A stretch of 8,689 bases of DNA from an uncultured Clostridium sp. (GTDB lineage: Bacteria > Bacillota > Clostridia > Clostridiales > Clostridiaceae), in NCBI GenBank assembly GCA_934777095.1, contig CAKVNP010000074.1, positions 1 to 8,689 of the forward strand, read 5' to 3'. The notes under the pieces are model-generated. The model was not told the origin of the DNA. It searched no databases and was given only the letters and a program-made list of their open reading frames with translations. Within the stretch, counting starts at the first letter, position 1. Each line of letters starts with the position of its first letter. Shown here in pieces: positions 1-7,626 of the stretch. The position numbers were made by a program, and so were the translations under genes.

Positions 1-18
1 TTATCCCCTTATCTCCAT

Positions 19-40
19 GGTATAAGTATTGCTCTTATAT
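19..40 (-). other. Small hairpin in the leader of the next gene
   Basis: On the minus strand TATAAG and CTTATA form a 6-bp stem around the 7-base loop AGCAATA, about 20-40 nt into the transcript predicted from the 95-67 promoter. It has no U-run after it, so it does not look like a terminator. A role in controlling the next gene is possible but cannot be judged from the part visible here. Confidence 0.35.
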
Positions 41-66
41 CTTAGAAATAGGTTTGTTCATCGATT

Positions 67-95
67 ATTATAGCAAACTAATTCTATCTTGTAAA
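67..95 (-). promoter_or_regulatory. Strong sigma-A promoter for the gene downstream of ribF
   Basis: Read on the minus strand, TTTACA (95-90) and TATAAT (72-67) are separated by exactly 17 bases. The bases TGC just before the -10 form an extended -10 element. Transcription should start near 61-58 and run out of the window. No open reading frame of useful size starts before position 1, so this is the leader of a gene beyond the edge. It implies that the downstream gene has its own promoter in addition to any read-through from ribF. Confidence 0.8.
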
Positions 96-143
96 CAAAT
101 TTTATATTTTTCGATAAATTAGCCTATATATCTCGATATACTT

Positions 144-1085
144 TTAAATACACATATCTTTGCTAATAATAAAAGTGTTATTATGTGCAAATGATTTATC
201 CTTATTTAGCTGTTCTACAAGCTGGTCTAAACCATTAAATTTAATTTCATCCCTGATTTTTTCAATAAAAAATAATTGAACTTTTTTACCATATATATTT
301 TGACAGAAATTTAATATATACGTTTCTATAGTTAATTCTTTCCCATTTACTGTAGGATTATGCCCAATTGAGGTAATTCCTTTAAAAATAATTCCATCTA
401 TTTGAATATTTGTATAATATACACCTATTTTAGGAATCATTTTATTACCTTCTACTTTTATATTAGCTGTTGGAAAGCCAATAGTCCTGCCGATTTTTCT
501 TCCATGGACTATTTCTCCCTTTAAGGAATATGGCCTAGATAACATCTTAAATGCTTTTAATACATCACCTTGGTTTAAACTCTTCCTTATTCTAGTAGAG
601 CTTACTGGCTCTTCTCCATAAATATATGGTTCTATAACATGTAGCTCATAATTATATTTTTCCTGATATTTTTTTAAATCTTCAATATCACCAGTATTTT
701 TGTAGCCAAACTTAAAGTTAAAGCCCACAACTATACCTTTAATTTTAAATCCATGGCATATTTTTTTAATAAATTCCTCTGGCTCCATCTTCATCATTTC
801 TTCATTAAAATCCTGAAATGCCAGAATATCAATGCCTTCATTTTCAAGAACATTTATTTTTTCATCGTTAGTCATTAATAAATCTAACACATCTTCTTTA
901 AAAATAAATTCCTTAGGGTGATTCTTAAAAGTAAAAATAATGGACTTCCCATTATGCTTTACTGCTTCTTCTTTAACTTTATGAACAAGCTCAAGATGTC
1001 CCTTATGAAATCCATCAAAACTGCCAAGGGCAATATAATTATTGCTGTTTTCATCTTTTAAAATAGAATTATCTAATATTAACAT
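144..1085 (-). CDS. ribF: Bifunctional riboflavin kinase / FAD synthetase RibF
   Basis: This cytosolic enzyme phosphorylates riboflavin to FMN and then adenylylates FMN to FAD. The N-terminal FMN adenylyltransferase domain (about 15-170) has the nucleotidyltransferase signature GSFDGFHKGH at 21-30 and the SSTRIR motif at 162-167. The C-terminal riboflavin kinase domain (about 183-300) shows GRKIGRTIGFPTANI at 195-209, NPT at 243-245 and the likely catalytic Glu254 in IETYILNF. At 313 residues it has the usual family length. The last 16 or so residues, after KDKSFA, look like a non-conserved tail. The ATG start is supported by an AGGAGA site overlapping the truB stop, with a 9-nt gap. It is the last gene of the operon. 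No FMN riboswitch is visible, so expression probably follows the operon. Confidence 0.96.
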   Translation of the reverse strand: MLILDNSILKDENSNNYIALGSFDGFHKGHLELVHKVKEEAVKHNGKSIIFTFKNHPKEFIFKEDVLDLLMTNDEKINVLENEGIDILAFQDFNEEMMKMEPEEFIKKICHGFKIKGIVVGFNFKFGYKNTGDIEDLKKYQEKYNYELHVIEPYIYGEEPVSSTRIRKSLNQGDVLKAFKMLSRPYSLKGEIVHGRKIGRTIGFPTANIKVEGNKMIPKIGVYYTNIQIDGIIFKGITSIGHNPTVNGKELTIETYILNFCQNIYGKKVQLFFIEKIRDEIKFNGLDQLVEQLNKDKSFAHNNTFIISKDMCI

Positions 1086-1094
1086 AACTTTCTC

Positions 1095-1970
1095 CTAGGT
1101 TAATAGTAATTTCTCTATCTTAAATCCTGCTTTATCTCTGCTTCCAAGACCTAAGAATTTATCATTATCGTAAACTCTATATAATCTTCCTTCAATAACT
1201 TCATCCTTAGTATATCTTGTATCTCCAACTCTTACACCGTTCACTAAAAGCTTAGTATATTTAGAATTTACTGTAATTCTATCATACTGATTAAGTGCAT
1301 CTTCTAAAGATATTAGATAATCCTGATAGTTTTCTGCTGTTAAATCATTTATATTTACTGATTCTTCCTGTTTAAACACTGATGTTTCTGCTCTATTAAG
1401 CTCTGTCATCGTAGCAAAAACACCTAGCTTTTCACCGATGTCATAACAAAGGCTTCTAATATATGTTCCTTTAGAGCATTCTACTCTCATTGACACATAT
1501 GGATTATTAATCTTTATATCACTTAAGCTATAAATAGTAATATTTCTGCCTTCTCTTTCAACTTCAATGCCTTGTCTAGCAAGAGTATATAATCTTACCC
1601 CATTCTGCTTTAAAGCTGAATACATCGGTGGAACCTGAGAATACTCACCAAGAAAGCTGTTTACAGCCTCTAAGATCTCTTCATCCTTTAATGAAGATGG
1701 GTCTCTTTCTTCTAATATTTCACCTGATATATCATAAGTATCTGTTTTAATTCCCAGTTTGAATTCAACTTCATATACTTTATGAGAATCCATAATATAA
1801 TCTATTATTTTAGTTGCTCTGCCAATACATACCGGCAGAACTCCTGTAGCATCTGGATCAAGAGTTCCTGTATGACCAACCTTGCCAGTATTGCATACTT
1901 TCTTTACTCGTCTTACTACATCAAAAGATGTCATGCCTTTTGGTTTAAAGATATTTAATACACCATTCAT
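1095..1970 (-). CDS. truB: tRNA pseudouridine(55) synthase TruB
   Basis: This enzyme isomerises uridine 55 in the T-loop of nearly all tRNAs to pseudouridine. The catalytic motif HTGTLDPDATGVLP is at 33-46, with Asp38 as the expected nucleophile. The KPKGMTS motif at 9-15 and the central Y-E-V-x-F-K-L-G-x-x-T-D-T-x-D segment (about 65-80) are typical of the family. The conserved KGTYIRSL element lies near residue 170. A short C-terminal PUA-like domain follows (about 235-291). The length of 291 residues is normal. The ATG lies 3 nt after the nrnA stop, with a GAGGAAGAG site inside the end of nrnA, so translation is probably coupled. The stop is TAG, next to the ribF ribosome site. Confidence 0.97.
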   Translation of the reverse strand: MNGVLNIFKPKGMTSFDVVRRVKKVCNTGKVGHTGTLDPDATGVLPVCIGRATKIIDYIMDSHKVYEVEFKLGIKTDTYDISGEILEERDPSSLKDEEILEAVNSFLGEYSQVPPMYSALKQNGVRLYTLARQGIEVEREGRNITIYSLSDIKINNPYVSMRVECSKGTYIRSLCYDIGEKLGVFATMTELNRAETSVFKQEESVNINDLTAENYQDYLISLEDALNQYDRITVNSKYTKLLVNGVRVGDTRYTKDEVIEGRLYRVYDNDKFLGLGSRDKAGFKIEKLLLT

Positions 1971-1973
1971 ATC

Positions 1974-2945
1974 TTATAGCTCTTCCTCTATTTTTTCTAA
2001 TAATTTATCTCTAGCTTCTGTTAAAGTAACACCCTTCATAGATACACCTGCAGCTTTTGTATGGCCTCCGCCACCAAAGTTTTCTGCTATCTTTCTTACA
2101 TCTACATCATTCTTAGCTCTTAAGCTAGCTTTAGCTCCGCCTTCTACTTCCTTTACAAGAAGAGTAACTTCCACCCCTTTAATTTGTAATCCATAAGAAA
2201 TTATATCTGAGGTATCCCCTATTTCCATACCAAATTCTTCACCTAATCTCATTGGCAGTTCAATAAGAGCAACTTTATCATTTAAAACAAGCTTCATTCT
2301 GCTTATTACGCTACCAACAAATTTTATTCTATTAAAGTCTTTATTATCAAAAAGACTTGAGTAAATATATGTATTATTTACTCCTATTTTACGTAAAGCT
2401 GATGCTATTTCCAAAGTTTTATATGTTACATTTGAATGTCTGAAGCATCCTGTATCAGTAACTAAAGATGTATAAATACAAGTCCCTATTTCTTTTGATA
2501 TTTCATCATCTTCACTAAATTTATATCCCATTAAGTTTAGTAATTCAAAAACGATTTCTGCTGTTGCAGAAGCATTAGTATCTACATAGTTTTCCTGACC
2601 ATACATATCATTTGATAAGTGATGGTCAACATTAAGTAAAGTTCCAGTAAAGTTTGATAAATCGGCATTTGCTCTTTCTAAATTGCCACAATCTAAAACA
2701 ATAACCACGTCAGTATCTTCTGTTGGTGCCTGCATATCTCCAGTTATTTCTTCTGAAGACATCAGGAACTTAAGATTATCTGATAGTGGTTCTTTAGAAA
2801 GTATATAGCAATCTTTATTTAAGCATTTTAAACCATTATAAAGTGCAAGGACACTACCTGCAGCATCGCCATCTGGCGACACATGGAAGGTAATGCCTAT
2901 CTTTTTAGCACTTAATAATATATCTTTTATATTTGTTAAAGACAA
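1974..2945 (-). CDS. nrnA: DHH-family nanoRNase / pAp phosphatase NrnA
   Basis: The product is a DHH-DHHA1 phosphoesterase of the NrnA type. This family degrades 2-5 nt RNA fragments to mononucleotides and dephosphorylates 3'-phosphoadenosine 5'-phosphate. Metal-binding motifs are intact: HVSPDGDAAGS at 21-31, LDCGN at 84-88, NVDHH at 105-109 and SLVTDTGCFR at 160-169. The DHHA1 substrate-binding motif GGGGH is at 291-295. Length is 323 residues, normal for the family. The start is a TTG codon one base after the rbfA stop, with AAGGAA (2961-2956) 10 nt upstream. The next in-frame ATG is residue 62 and would remove the first motif, so TTG is well supported. Its place between rbfA and truB is usual in clostridia and ties RNA turnover to the translation operon. 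Confidence 0.93.
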   Translation of the reverse strand: MSLTNIKDILLSAKKIGITFHVSPDGDAAGSVLALYNGLKCLNKDCYILSKEPLSDNLKFLMSSEEITGDMQAPTEDTDVVIVLDCGNLERANADLSNFTGTLLNVDHHLSNDMYGQENYVDTNASATAEIVFELLNLMGYKFSEDDEISKEIGTCIYTSLVTDTGCFRHSNVTYKTLEIASALRKIGVNNTYIYSSLFDNKDFNRIKFVGSVISRMKLVLNDKVALIELPMRLGEEFGMEIGDTSDIISYGLQIKGVEVTLLVKEVEGGAKASLRAKNDVDVRKIAENFGGGGHTKAAGVSMKGVTLTEARDKLLEKIEEEL

Positions 2946-2946
2946 T

Positions 2947-3300
2947 TTATTCTTGTTCCTTAACCTTGTGTAATAATTCCTCTATTCTCATACCGTAGTC
3001 AATTGACTCATCTAATTCAAATATGATTTGAGGATTATGTCTTAAGTTAATTCTTATACCGATTTCTTTTCTAATATATCCACTAGCATTCTTTAACGCT
3101 AAGAATGTATTATTCTTTTCTTCTTCATCTTTACCAAATATACTTACAAAAACTTTTGCATATCTAAGATCCTTAGTAACTTTAACATTAGTTACTGAAA
3201 CCATTGCTGTTAATCTAGGATCTTTAATTTCGTTTTGGATTATATTACTAACTTCTCTTCTGACTTCTTCGTTTATTCTTCCGCCTCTATAGTTAGCCAT
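2947..3300 (-). CDS. rbfA: 30S ribosome-binding factor RbfA
   Basis: RbfA is a small KH-type protein that binds the immature 30S subunit and helps 16S rRNA 5'-end maturation, especially in the cold. The 117-residue product has the typical N-terminus RINEEVRREVSNIIQNEIKDPRL (about 8-30). It then shows the conserved VSVTNVKVTKDLRYAKVFVSI strand-helix region (34-54) and the C-terminal LRHNPQIIFELDESIDYGMRIEELL segment (about 86-110). The ATG start has a GAGGTGAT ribosome site directly after the infB stop, with a 12-nt gap. The order infB-rbfA places an initiation factor beside a 30S maturation factor. The ylxP (DUF503) gene found between them in Bacillus is absent here. Confidence 0.96.
   Translation of the reverse strand: MANYRGGRINEEVRREVSNIIQNEIKDPRLTAMVSVTNVKVTKDLRYAKVFVSIFGKDEEEKNNTFLALKNASGYIRKEIGIRINLRHNPQIIFELDESIDYGMRIEELLHKVKEQE
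2956..2961 (-). promoter_or_regulatory. Ribosome site that supports the TTG start of nrnA
   Basis: AAGGAA lies inside the last codons of rbfA, 10 nt before the TTG at 2945. No ATG occurs nearby in the frame. The site therefore supports a TTG start and coupling to rbfA translation. Confidence 0.6.
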
Positions 3301-3312
3301 TTAAATCACCTC

Positions 3313-5370
3313 TTAAAGCTCTTTTCTCTTTACTGCTTCCATTGTGAATGATTCGATTATATCTCCTTCTTTAAGGTCATTAAATCTTTCAACACTTAAG
3401 CCACATTCATATCCTCTTGCAACTTCTTTAGCATCATCTTTAAATCTCTTTAATGAAGCTAAAACAGATTCGAAGATTACTATTCCTTCTCTGATTACTC
3501 TTACTTCAGAATTTCTAACTATCTTACCTTCAGTAACGTAGCATCCTGCGATAGTACCAACGTTAGAGATCTTGTAAGTAGTTCTAACTTCTGCTTTACC
3601 ATTTACAACTTCTTTGTAATCTGGATCAAGCATACCGATCATTGCAGATTTAACATCTTCAATTGCATCGTAGATAATTCTGTAAGTCTTAATGCTTACA
3701 CCTTCTTTTTCAGCTTGTGCTACTGCATTTGAATCAGGTCTTACGTTAAATCCAATTACTAATGCATTTGATGCAGCTGCTAAAGTGATATCAGTTTCAG
3801 TTATAGCTCCAACTGCTCCGTGAATAACTCTAACCTTAACATCATCAGTAGAAAGTTTTTCTAAAGATTGTTTAATAGCTTCAACTGAACCTTGTACGTC
3901 AGCTTTAACTATAGCACTTAATTCTTTAACTTTACCTTCTTGGATTTGGCTGTATAAATCTTCTAATGATACTCTATGTGAAGTTTGGTGGCTATCTTGT
4001 CTCATCTTTTCTTTTCTAGCTTCAGCCATGTTTCTTGCAGTCTTTTCATCTTTGCATACTACAAATCTGTCACCTGCAGATGGAACTTCTGAAAGTCCTA
4101 GTACTTCTACTGGAATTGATGGACCAGCTTCTTTTATCTTCTTACCGTTGTCATCAAACATAGCTCTGATTCTTCCGTAAGTTGAACCAACTAAGATTGA
4201 ATCTCCAACATGTAATGTACCATTTTGAATAAGTAAAGATGCAACTGCTCCTCTACCTTTATCTAACTTAGCTTCAATTACAGTTCCCTTAGCTTTTCTG
4301 TTAGGATCAGCTGTAAGTTCTGCCATTTCTGCTGTTAAAATAATCATTTCTAATAAGCTTTCTAAGTTTTCACCAGTTTTAGCTGATACAGGAACACAGA
4401 TAGTGTCTCCGCCCCAGTCTTCTGCAACTAGACCATATTCAGTTAATTCTTGTTTAACTCTGTCTATGTTTGCGCCTGGTCTATCAATTTTATTGATAGC
4501 AACAATCATTGGAACTCCTGCAGCTTTACAGTGGTTGATTGCTTCTTTAGTTTGTGGCATTATACCATCATCTGCAGCAACTACTAAGATAACTATATCA
4601 GTAACTTGTGCTCCTCTTGCTCTCATAGCTGTGAAAGCTTCATGTCCTGGAGTATCTAAGAATGTAATCTTTTCTCCATTTAAAGTAACTGTGTAAGCAC
4701 CGATATGTTGAGTGATACCACCTGCTTCACCTGCAGTAACCTTAGCTTTTCTGATAGCATCTAATAATGAAGTTTTACCGTGGTCAACGTGTCCCATTAT
4801 TGTTACAATAGGAGGTCTCTTTTCTAAGTTTTCTTCAACTACTTCTGTATCTTCTTCAAATGCTTCTAATTCTGTTTCTTCTTCTTTTTTATCTACGATA
4901 ACATCATACTTTTCACAAAGCTTTTCTGCTGTAGCAAAGTCGATTTCTTGGTTTACACCAGCCATAACTCCTAAGAAGATTAAGTTTTTGATTACATCAT
5001 TAGTAGGTTGACCTAACTTTTCACATAATTCTTTAACAGTAATAGTTTCACCTATTTCAATCATTCCGCCAGCAGCTTCAGCATTTCTAGCGATTTCTTC
5101 CTGTTCTAATTCCTTCTTAGTTTTCTTTTTCTTTCTATTTCCCTTATTAACTTCTTCAGCTAATTGGTCTTCATATTCATCAACTATAGTTTTCTTATCT
5201 GGATCTATAGTTCCACCTAATAATTCTTGGATTAATGCAGCATCTTCATCTTCAATGACACTCATGTGATTTTTAACTTCAACACTAAATTCATCCATTA
5301 ATATATTTATTAAATCTTTTGAGCTAACTCCAAGCTCTTTTGCCAATTCATATACTCTAATCTTTGACAA
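3313..5370 (-). CDS. infB: Translation initiation factor IF-2
   Basis: IF2 is the GTPase that places initiator fMet-tRNA on the 30S subunit and promotes 50S joining. From the TTG at 5370 the protein has 685 residues and starts [19 protein letters not shown], an IF2_N module. After a short charged Lys/Glu linker (about 60-100) comes a second IF2_N module ([21 protein letters not shown], about 110-130). The GTPase follows: GHVDHGKT at 193-200, DTPGH at 239-243, NKID at 293-296 and SAK at 329-331. Domains II to IV then run to the C-terminus. The N-terminal part is short compared with enterobacterial IF2, as usual in clostridia. An upstream in-frame GTG at 5379 overlaps the ribosome site GGGGGTGAT, so I reject it in favour of the TTG. 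Confidence 0.97.
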   Translation of the reverse strand: MSKIRVYELAKELGVSSKDLINILMDEFSVEVKNHMSVIEDEDAALIQELLGGTIDPDKKTIVDEYEDQLAEEVNKGNRKKKKTKKELEQEEIARNAEAAGGMIEIGETITVKELCEKLGQPTNDVIKNLIFLGVMAGVNQEIDFATAEKLCEKYDVIVDKKEEETELEAFEEDTEVVEENLEKRPPIVTIMGHVDHGKTSLLDAIRKAKVTAGEAGGITQHIGAYTVTLNGEKITFLDTPGHEAFTAMRARGAQVTDIVILVVAADDGIMPQTKEAINHCKAAGVPMIVAINKIDRPGANIDRVKQELTEYGLVAEDWGGDTICVPVSAKTGENLESLLEMIILTAEMAELTADPNRKAKGTVIEAKLDKGRGAVASLLIQNGTLHVGDSILVGSTYGRIRAMFDDNGKKIKEAGPSIPVEVLGLSEVPSAGDRFVVCKDEKTARNMAEARKEKMRQDSHQTSHRVSLEDLYSQIQEGKVKELSAIVKADVQGSVEAIKQSLEKLSTDDVKVRVIHGAVGAITETDITLAAASNALVIGFNVRPDSNAVAQAEKEGVSIKTYRIIYDAIEDVKSAMIGMLDPDYKEVVNGKAEVRTTYKISNVGTIAGCYVTEGKIVRNSEVRVIREGIVIFESVLASLKRFKDDAKEVARGYECGLSVERFNDLKEGDIIESFTMEAVKRKEL

Positions 5371-5374
5371 TAAA

Positions 5375-5383
5375 ATCACCCCC
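5375..5383 (-). promoter_or_regulatory. Ribosome site fixing the infB TTG start
   Basis: GGGGGTGAT (5383-5375) pairs well with the 3' end of 16S rRNA and lies 4 nt before TTG 5370. The GTG at 5379 lies inside this site and cannot be the start served by it. The conserved IF2 N-terminus [14 protein letters not shown] begins exactly at the TTG. Confidence 0.8.
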
Positions 5384-5385
5384 GG

Positions 5386-5700
5386 TTAATTTGTTCCTTT
5401 TTCGTTTTGGTATAAAGAAAATAACTTTTCAGCCATATTTTTATCATCAACAGCTAAAACCATAATCTCTTCTCTGCCAATTGGGTCGCCTAGTTCTTCT
5501 TTTGAAAAATCTTCTATTAATAAGATGTTTTTTTCAATACAATGCTTTTTAAACTTAGATCTAGTTTTATCAGAAGCATCATCTGCTATGATTACAAGGT
5601 AAAAGTCTCTTTTATTCCTTTGTTCATTAAATCTGCTATATCCTTCAACTAGATTCCCTGATCTTTTTGCTATTCCTAAAAAGTTGAAAAATTTATTCAT
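5386..5700 (-). CDS. ylxQ: L7Ae-family K-turn RNA-binding protein YlxQ
   Basis: This 104-residue protein belongs to the L7Ae/L30e/S12e/Gadd45 family, whose bacterial members bind kink-turn RNA. Visible family features are the N-terminal FLGIAKRSGNLVEG (about 7-20) and the central LVIIADDASDKTRSKFKKHC strand-helix segment (about 35-54). A C-terminal half with LGDPIGREEIMVLAVDD follows (about 70-86). Its ATG overlaps the end of rnpM by 8 nt (ATGAATAA), so the two are translationally coupled. The gene ends 15 nt before infB. The Bacillus homologue (YlxQ/YmxC) binds K-turns in vitro, but its physiological target is not settled. A ribosomal or RNase P RNA target is plausible but is an inference. 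Confidence 0.9.
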   Translation of the reverse strand: MNKFFNFLGIAKRSGNLVEGYSRFNEQRNKRDFYLVIIADDASDKTRSKFKKHCIEKNILLIEDFSKEELGDPIGREEIMVLAVDDKNMAEKLFSLYQNEKGTN

Positions 5701-5959
5701 TAATTATCTCTTCCCTTAATCTTTGGTAGATTTCTTCATCTATTGGCGTATCAAGGTTTCTGCTTAATCTTTTAGCTTTAAATGCTTTTTCTAAACATTC
5801 AATATCTTTACAGATATAAGCACCTCTGCCTGATTTCTTTCCAGTTAAGTCTACTGATACTTCCCCTTCAGGGCTTTTTACAACTCTTATTAATTCCTTC
5901 TTAGGCTTCATCTCCATGCATCCTGTGCACATTCTTAAAGGTATCTTCTTTACTTTCAT
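5693..5959 (-). CDS. rnpM: RNase P modulator RnpM (YlxR)
   Basis: This is the YlxR family (formerly DUF448), an 88-residue RNA-binding protein. The Bacillus member was recently named RnpM because it binds the RNase P RNA and modulates RNase P activity in vitro. The sequence shows the N-terminal RMCTGC motif (9-14) and the family signature GRGAYIC at 44-50. A basic C-terminal helix carries FKAKRLSRNL. Four cysteines (11, 14, 50, 55) are spaced like a possible metal site, but metal binding is not established for the family. The ATG start has AAAGGAGGA 7 nt upstream and follows nusA by 14 nt. It overlaps ylxQ by 8 nt, and the pair is conserved between nusA and infB in Firmicutes. Confidence 0.93.
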   Translation of the reverse strand: MKVKKIPLRMCTGCMEMKPKKELIRVVKSPEGEVSVDLTGKKSGRGAYICKDIECLEKAFKAKRLSRNLDTPIDEEIYQRLREEIINE

Positions 5960-5973
5960 AAAAAATCCTCCTT

Positions 5974-7035
5974 TTACTCTTCTATTGCCTCTGCTTGAGA
6001 TTTACTCTTGATGTCAATTTTCCAGTTTGTAAGTTTAGCTGCTAATCTAACGTTTTGACCTTCTTTACCTATAGCTAAAGATAATTGATTGTCATCAACA
6101 ATAACTTTTGCTGATTTAGTTTCTTCATCAACAGTTACACTTAAAACTTTTGCAGGGCTTAATGCACTAGCAAGGAATTCTTCTGGATCTTTGCTCCATT
6201 TGATTATATCGATTTTTTCGCCCTTTAATTCATCAACAATATTTTGAACACGTTGTCCTTTTGGTCCTACACAAGCTCCCATTGGATCAACATTTTCATC
6301 ATGAGAGTAAACAGCAATTTTGCTTCTTGAACCAGCTTCTCTTGAAATGCTCTTAATTTCAACTACACCTTCATATATTTCAGGTACTTCTAATTCAAAT
6401 AATCTCTTAACTAAACCTGGATGTGTTCTAGAAACAACTACTTGAGCACCTTTTGAAGTGTTTTTAACTTCCACAACATATAGTTTAGCTCTTTCATTAA
6501 ACTTATAGTGTTCACCTGGAATCTGCTCATTAGGTCCTATTACAGTTTCTAGCTTTCCTATGTTTACAAACACGTTACCTTTATCTTGTCTTAAGATAGT
6601 TCCAGTTATTATGTCATATTCTTTTTCTTTGTATTCATTGTAGATTATGCTTCTTTCAGCTTCTCTTATTCTTTGTGTAACAACACCTTTAGCTAATTGT
6701 GCTGCAACTCTTCCAAAGTTCTTTGGAGTAACTTCAAAATCAACAACATCATCTAAGTCATAGATTGGCTTAATTTCTTGAGCTTCTTCTAAGCTTATTT
6801 CTGTTACATCATCGAAAACTTCTTCTACAACTATCTTTTGAGAGTAGACATGTATTTCTCCACTTTCTCTATCTATTGTAACCTTAACATTTTGAGCTGA
6901 TGAAGTTGGACCTGCATAGTTTTTCTTATATGCTGCAACTAACGCATCCTCAATAGTTTCAAATAATAAATCTTCGCTTATTCCTTTATCTTTTACGATT
7001 TCCTTAAGAGCACTTATAAACTCTTGGTTCATCAT
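5974..7035 (-). CDS. nusA: Transcription termination/antitermination factor NusA
   Basis: NusA binds RNA polymerase and nascent RNA, and stimulates pausing and intrinsic termination. The 353 residues contain the N-terminal polymerase-binding domain (about 1-130) and an S1 domain (about 138-205, starting at DIITGTILRQDKGNVFVNIG). KH1 (about 208-280) carries VGPKGQRVQNI at 256-266. KH2 (about 285-345) carries AIGKEGQNVRLAAK at 321-334. The protein ends just after KH2, with no acidic repeats, as in other Firmicutes. Two adjacent ATG codons (7035 and 7032) follow AGGAGG at 5 and 8 nt, so the true start may be the second. It lies 13 nt after rimP. In B. subtilis NusA limits its own operon by stimulating termination in the rimP leader. 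The hairpins at 7626-7561 suggest the same here. Confidence 0.97.
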   Translation of the reverse strand: MMNQEFISALKEIVKDKGISEDLLFETIEDALVAAYKKNYAGPTSSAQNVKVTIDRESGEIHVYSQKIVVEEVFDDVTEISLEEAQEIKPIYDLDDVVDFEVTPKNFGRVAAQLAKGVVTQRIREAERSIIYNEYKEKEYDIITGTILRQDKGNVFVNIGKLETVIGPNEQIPGEHYKFNERAKLYVVEVKNTSKGAQVVVSRTHPGLVKRLFELEVPEIYEGVVEIKSISREAGSRSKIAVYSHDENVDPMGACVGPKGQRVQNIVDELKGEKIDIIKWSKDPEEFLASALSPAKVLSVTVDEETKSAKVIVDDNQLSLAIGKEGQNVRLAAKLTNWKIDIKSKSQAEAIEE

Positions 7036-7048
7036 AATACCCTCCTTT

Positions 7049-7507
7049 TTATATTTCCCCTTCTAAATTTGTAGACTTGATTTTTTCCCTAGGGATTTGA
7101 ATTTCACCATCTACATCTATTACAATATAATCGTCATTTGCTTCTTTAAGTATTCCTTTAATACTCTTTTTACCATCAATAGCTTTTGAAAGCTTAACCA
7201 TTACTTCTCTTCCTTGGAATCTCTTTAAATGTTCATCAGTAAATAATGTTCTGTTTAATCCTGGTGATGATACTTCTAAGAAATATGCATCTGTAATAGG
7301 ATCTTTTTCATCCATTAAATCACTAACTCTTCTTGATAAAGCTTCACAATCGTTTAAAGTAATTCCGCCTTCTTTTTCAATATATATTCTTAAGTAATAT
7401 TCTCCGTTTTCTTTAACGTACTCAATATGATAAATATCATAATTTAATTCTTCAGCAATTGGACTTACCATTGCTCTAATTTGTTCAACTAAGGCATCAA
7501 CTTTCAT
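7049..7507 (-). CDS. rimP: Ribosome maturation factor RimP
   Basis: RimP helps assembly of the 30S subunit and is the usual first gene of the nusA-infB operon. The 152-residue protein has the N-terminal alpha-beta domain (IAEELNYDIYHIEYVKENGEYYLRIYIEKEGGI, about 18-50). It then shows DCEALSRRVSDLMDEKDPI and the family signature EVSSPGLNRTL (about 78-88), followed by a C-terminal SH3-like beta domain. An upstream in-frame TTG at 7525 is not the start, because the ribosome site AAGGAGGAT (7520-7512) lies downstream of it. The ATG at 7507 has ideal 6-nt spacing from AGGAGG. In many clostridia polC lies directly upstream. Here the preceding gene is a radical SAM protein, separated by a terminator and the promoter of this operon. 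Confidence 0.95.
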   Translation of the reverse strand: MKVDALVEQIRAMVSPIAEELNYDIYHIEYVKENGEYYLRIYIEKEGGITLNDCEALSRRVSDLMDEKDPITDAYFLEVSSPGLNRTLFTDEHLKRFQGREVMVKLSKAIDGKKSIKGILKEANDDYIVIDVDGEIQIPREKIKSTNLEGEI

Positions 7508-7511
7508 TTTT

Positions 7512-7520
7512 ATCCTCCTT
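7512..7520 (-). promoter_or_regulatory. Ribosome site fixing the rimP ATG start
   Basis: AAGGAGGAT is a near-perfect anti-16S match, placed 6 nt before ATG 7507. The alternative in-frame TTG at 7525 would put this site inside the coding region, so the shorter protein is preferred. Confidence 0.85.
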
Positions 7521-7535
7521 TTCAATATTCAATTT

Positions 7536-7564
7536 TTCATAAGCAATCTCAAAATATATGTAAA
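7536..7564 (-). promoter_or_regulatory. Possible second promoter directly before rimP
   Basis: On the minus strand TTTACA (7564-7559) and TATGAA (7541-7536) are 17 bases apart. The -35 matches consensus at 5 of 6 positions and the -10 at 4 of 6. It begins just after the last leader hairpin, so a transcript from it would avoid both terminator-like structures and have a leader of about 20 nt. In such AT-rich DNA a chance match is possible. Confidence 0.35.
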
Positions 7565-7591
7565 AACGCAACTAAGTAATGTAGTTGCGTT
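7561..7591 (-). terminator. Second terminator-like hairpin in the rimP leader
   Basis: On the minus strand AACGCAACTA (7591-7582) pairs perfectly with TAGTTGCGTT (7574-7565) around the 7-nt loop CATTACT. A short T-run (GTTTTTA) follows and is then broken by ACATAT. The plus strand has no T-run after the hairpin, so the signal works on the operon strand. It lies downstream of the predicted start at about 7654 and upstream of rimP, so termination here would attenuate the operon. Confidence 0.7.
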
Positions 7592-7626
7592 AAAAATAGA
7601 AAGAGCGGGTAATTACCCCCACTCCT
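7592..7626 (-). terminator. First terminator-like hairpin in the rimP leader
   Basis: On the minus strand AGGAGTGGG (7626-7618) pairs with CCCGCTCTT (7609-7601) through nine pairs, two of them G-U. The loop is GGTAATTA and the tail is TCTATTTTT. The stem is GC-rich for this genome, but the U-tract is interrupted by C and A. That is the type of suboptimal terminator that depends on NusA in B. subtilis. It directly abuts the next hairpin, giving two tandem stop points before rimP. Confidence 0.65.

Noticed and set aside
33..61. Eight-codon open frame starting at about the predicted transcription start of the 95-67 promoter
   Set aside because: It has no ribosome site and is too short to distinguish from chance; a leaderless leader peptide cannot be supported.
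128..143. AT-rich palindrome TATATC-GA-GATATA just after the ribF stop
   Set aside because: The loop would be too small, the stem is weak and no U-run follows, so it is not a credible terminator.
1882..2196. Plus-strand open frame across the truB-nrnA junction
   Set aside because: It is antisense to conserved parts of TruB and NrnA, including the DHHA1 GGGGH motif, with no ribosome site and no recognisable protein features.
3344..3541. Plus-strand 65-codon open frame
   Set aside because: It is antisense to the C-terminal domain of infB and has no independent support.
4403..5011. Plus-strand open frames at 4403-4696 and 4712-5011
   Set aside because: They lie antisense within infB, have no ribosome sites, and their translations are low-complexity shadows of conserved IF2 codons.
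4960..5075. Internal start in infB giving a shorter IF2 isoform
   Set aside because: The in-frame ATG in this region has only GGCGG one base upstream, which is too close to act as a ribosome site.
5371..5379. GTG start for infB
   Set aside because: It overlaps the ribosome site, and the conserved IF2 N-terminus starts three codons later at TTG 5370.
7508..7525. Longer rimP start at TTG 7525
   Set aside because: The strong ribosome site 7520-7512 would lie inside the coding sequence, and the added residues MKRRIK are simply that site translated.
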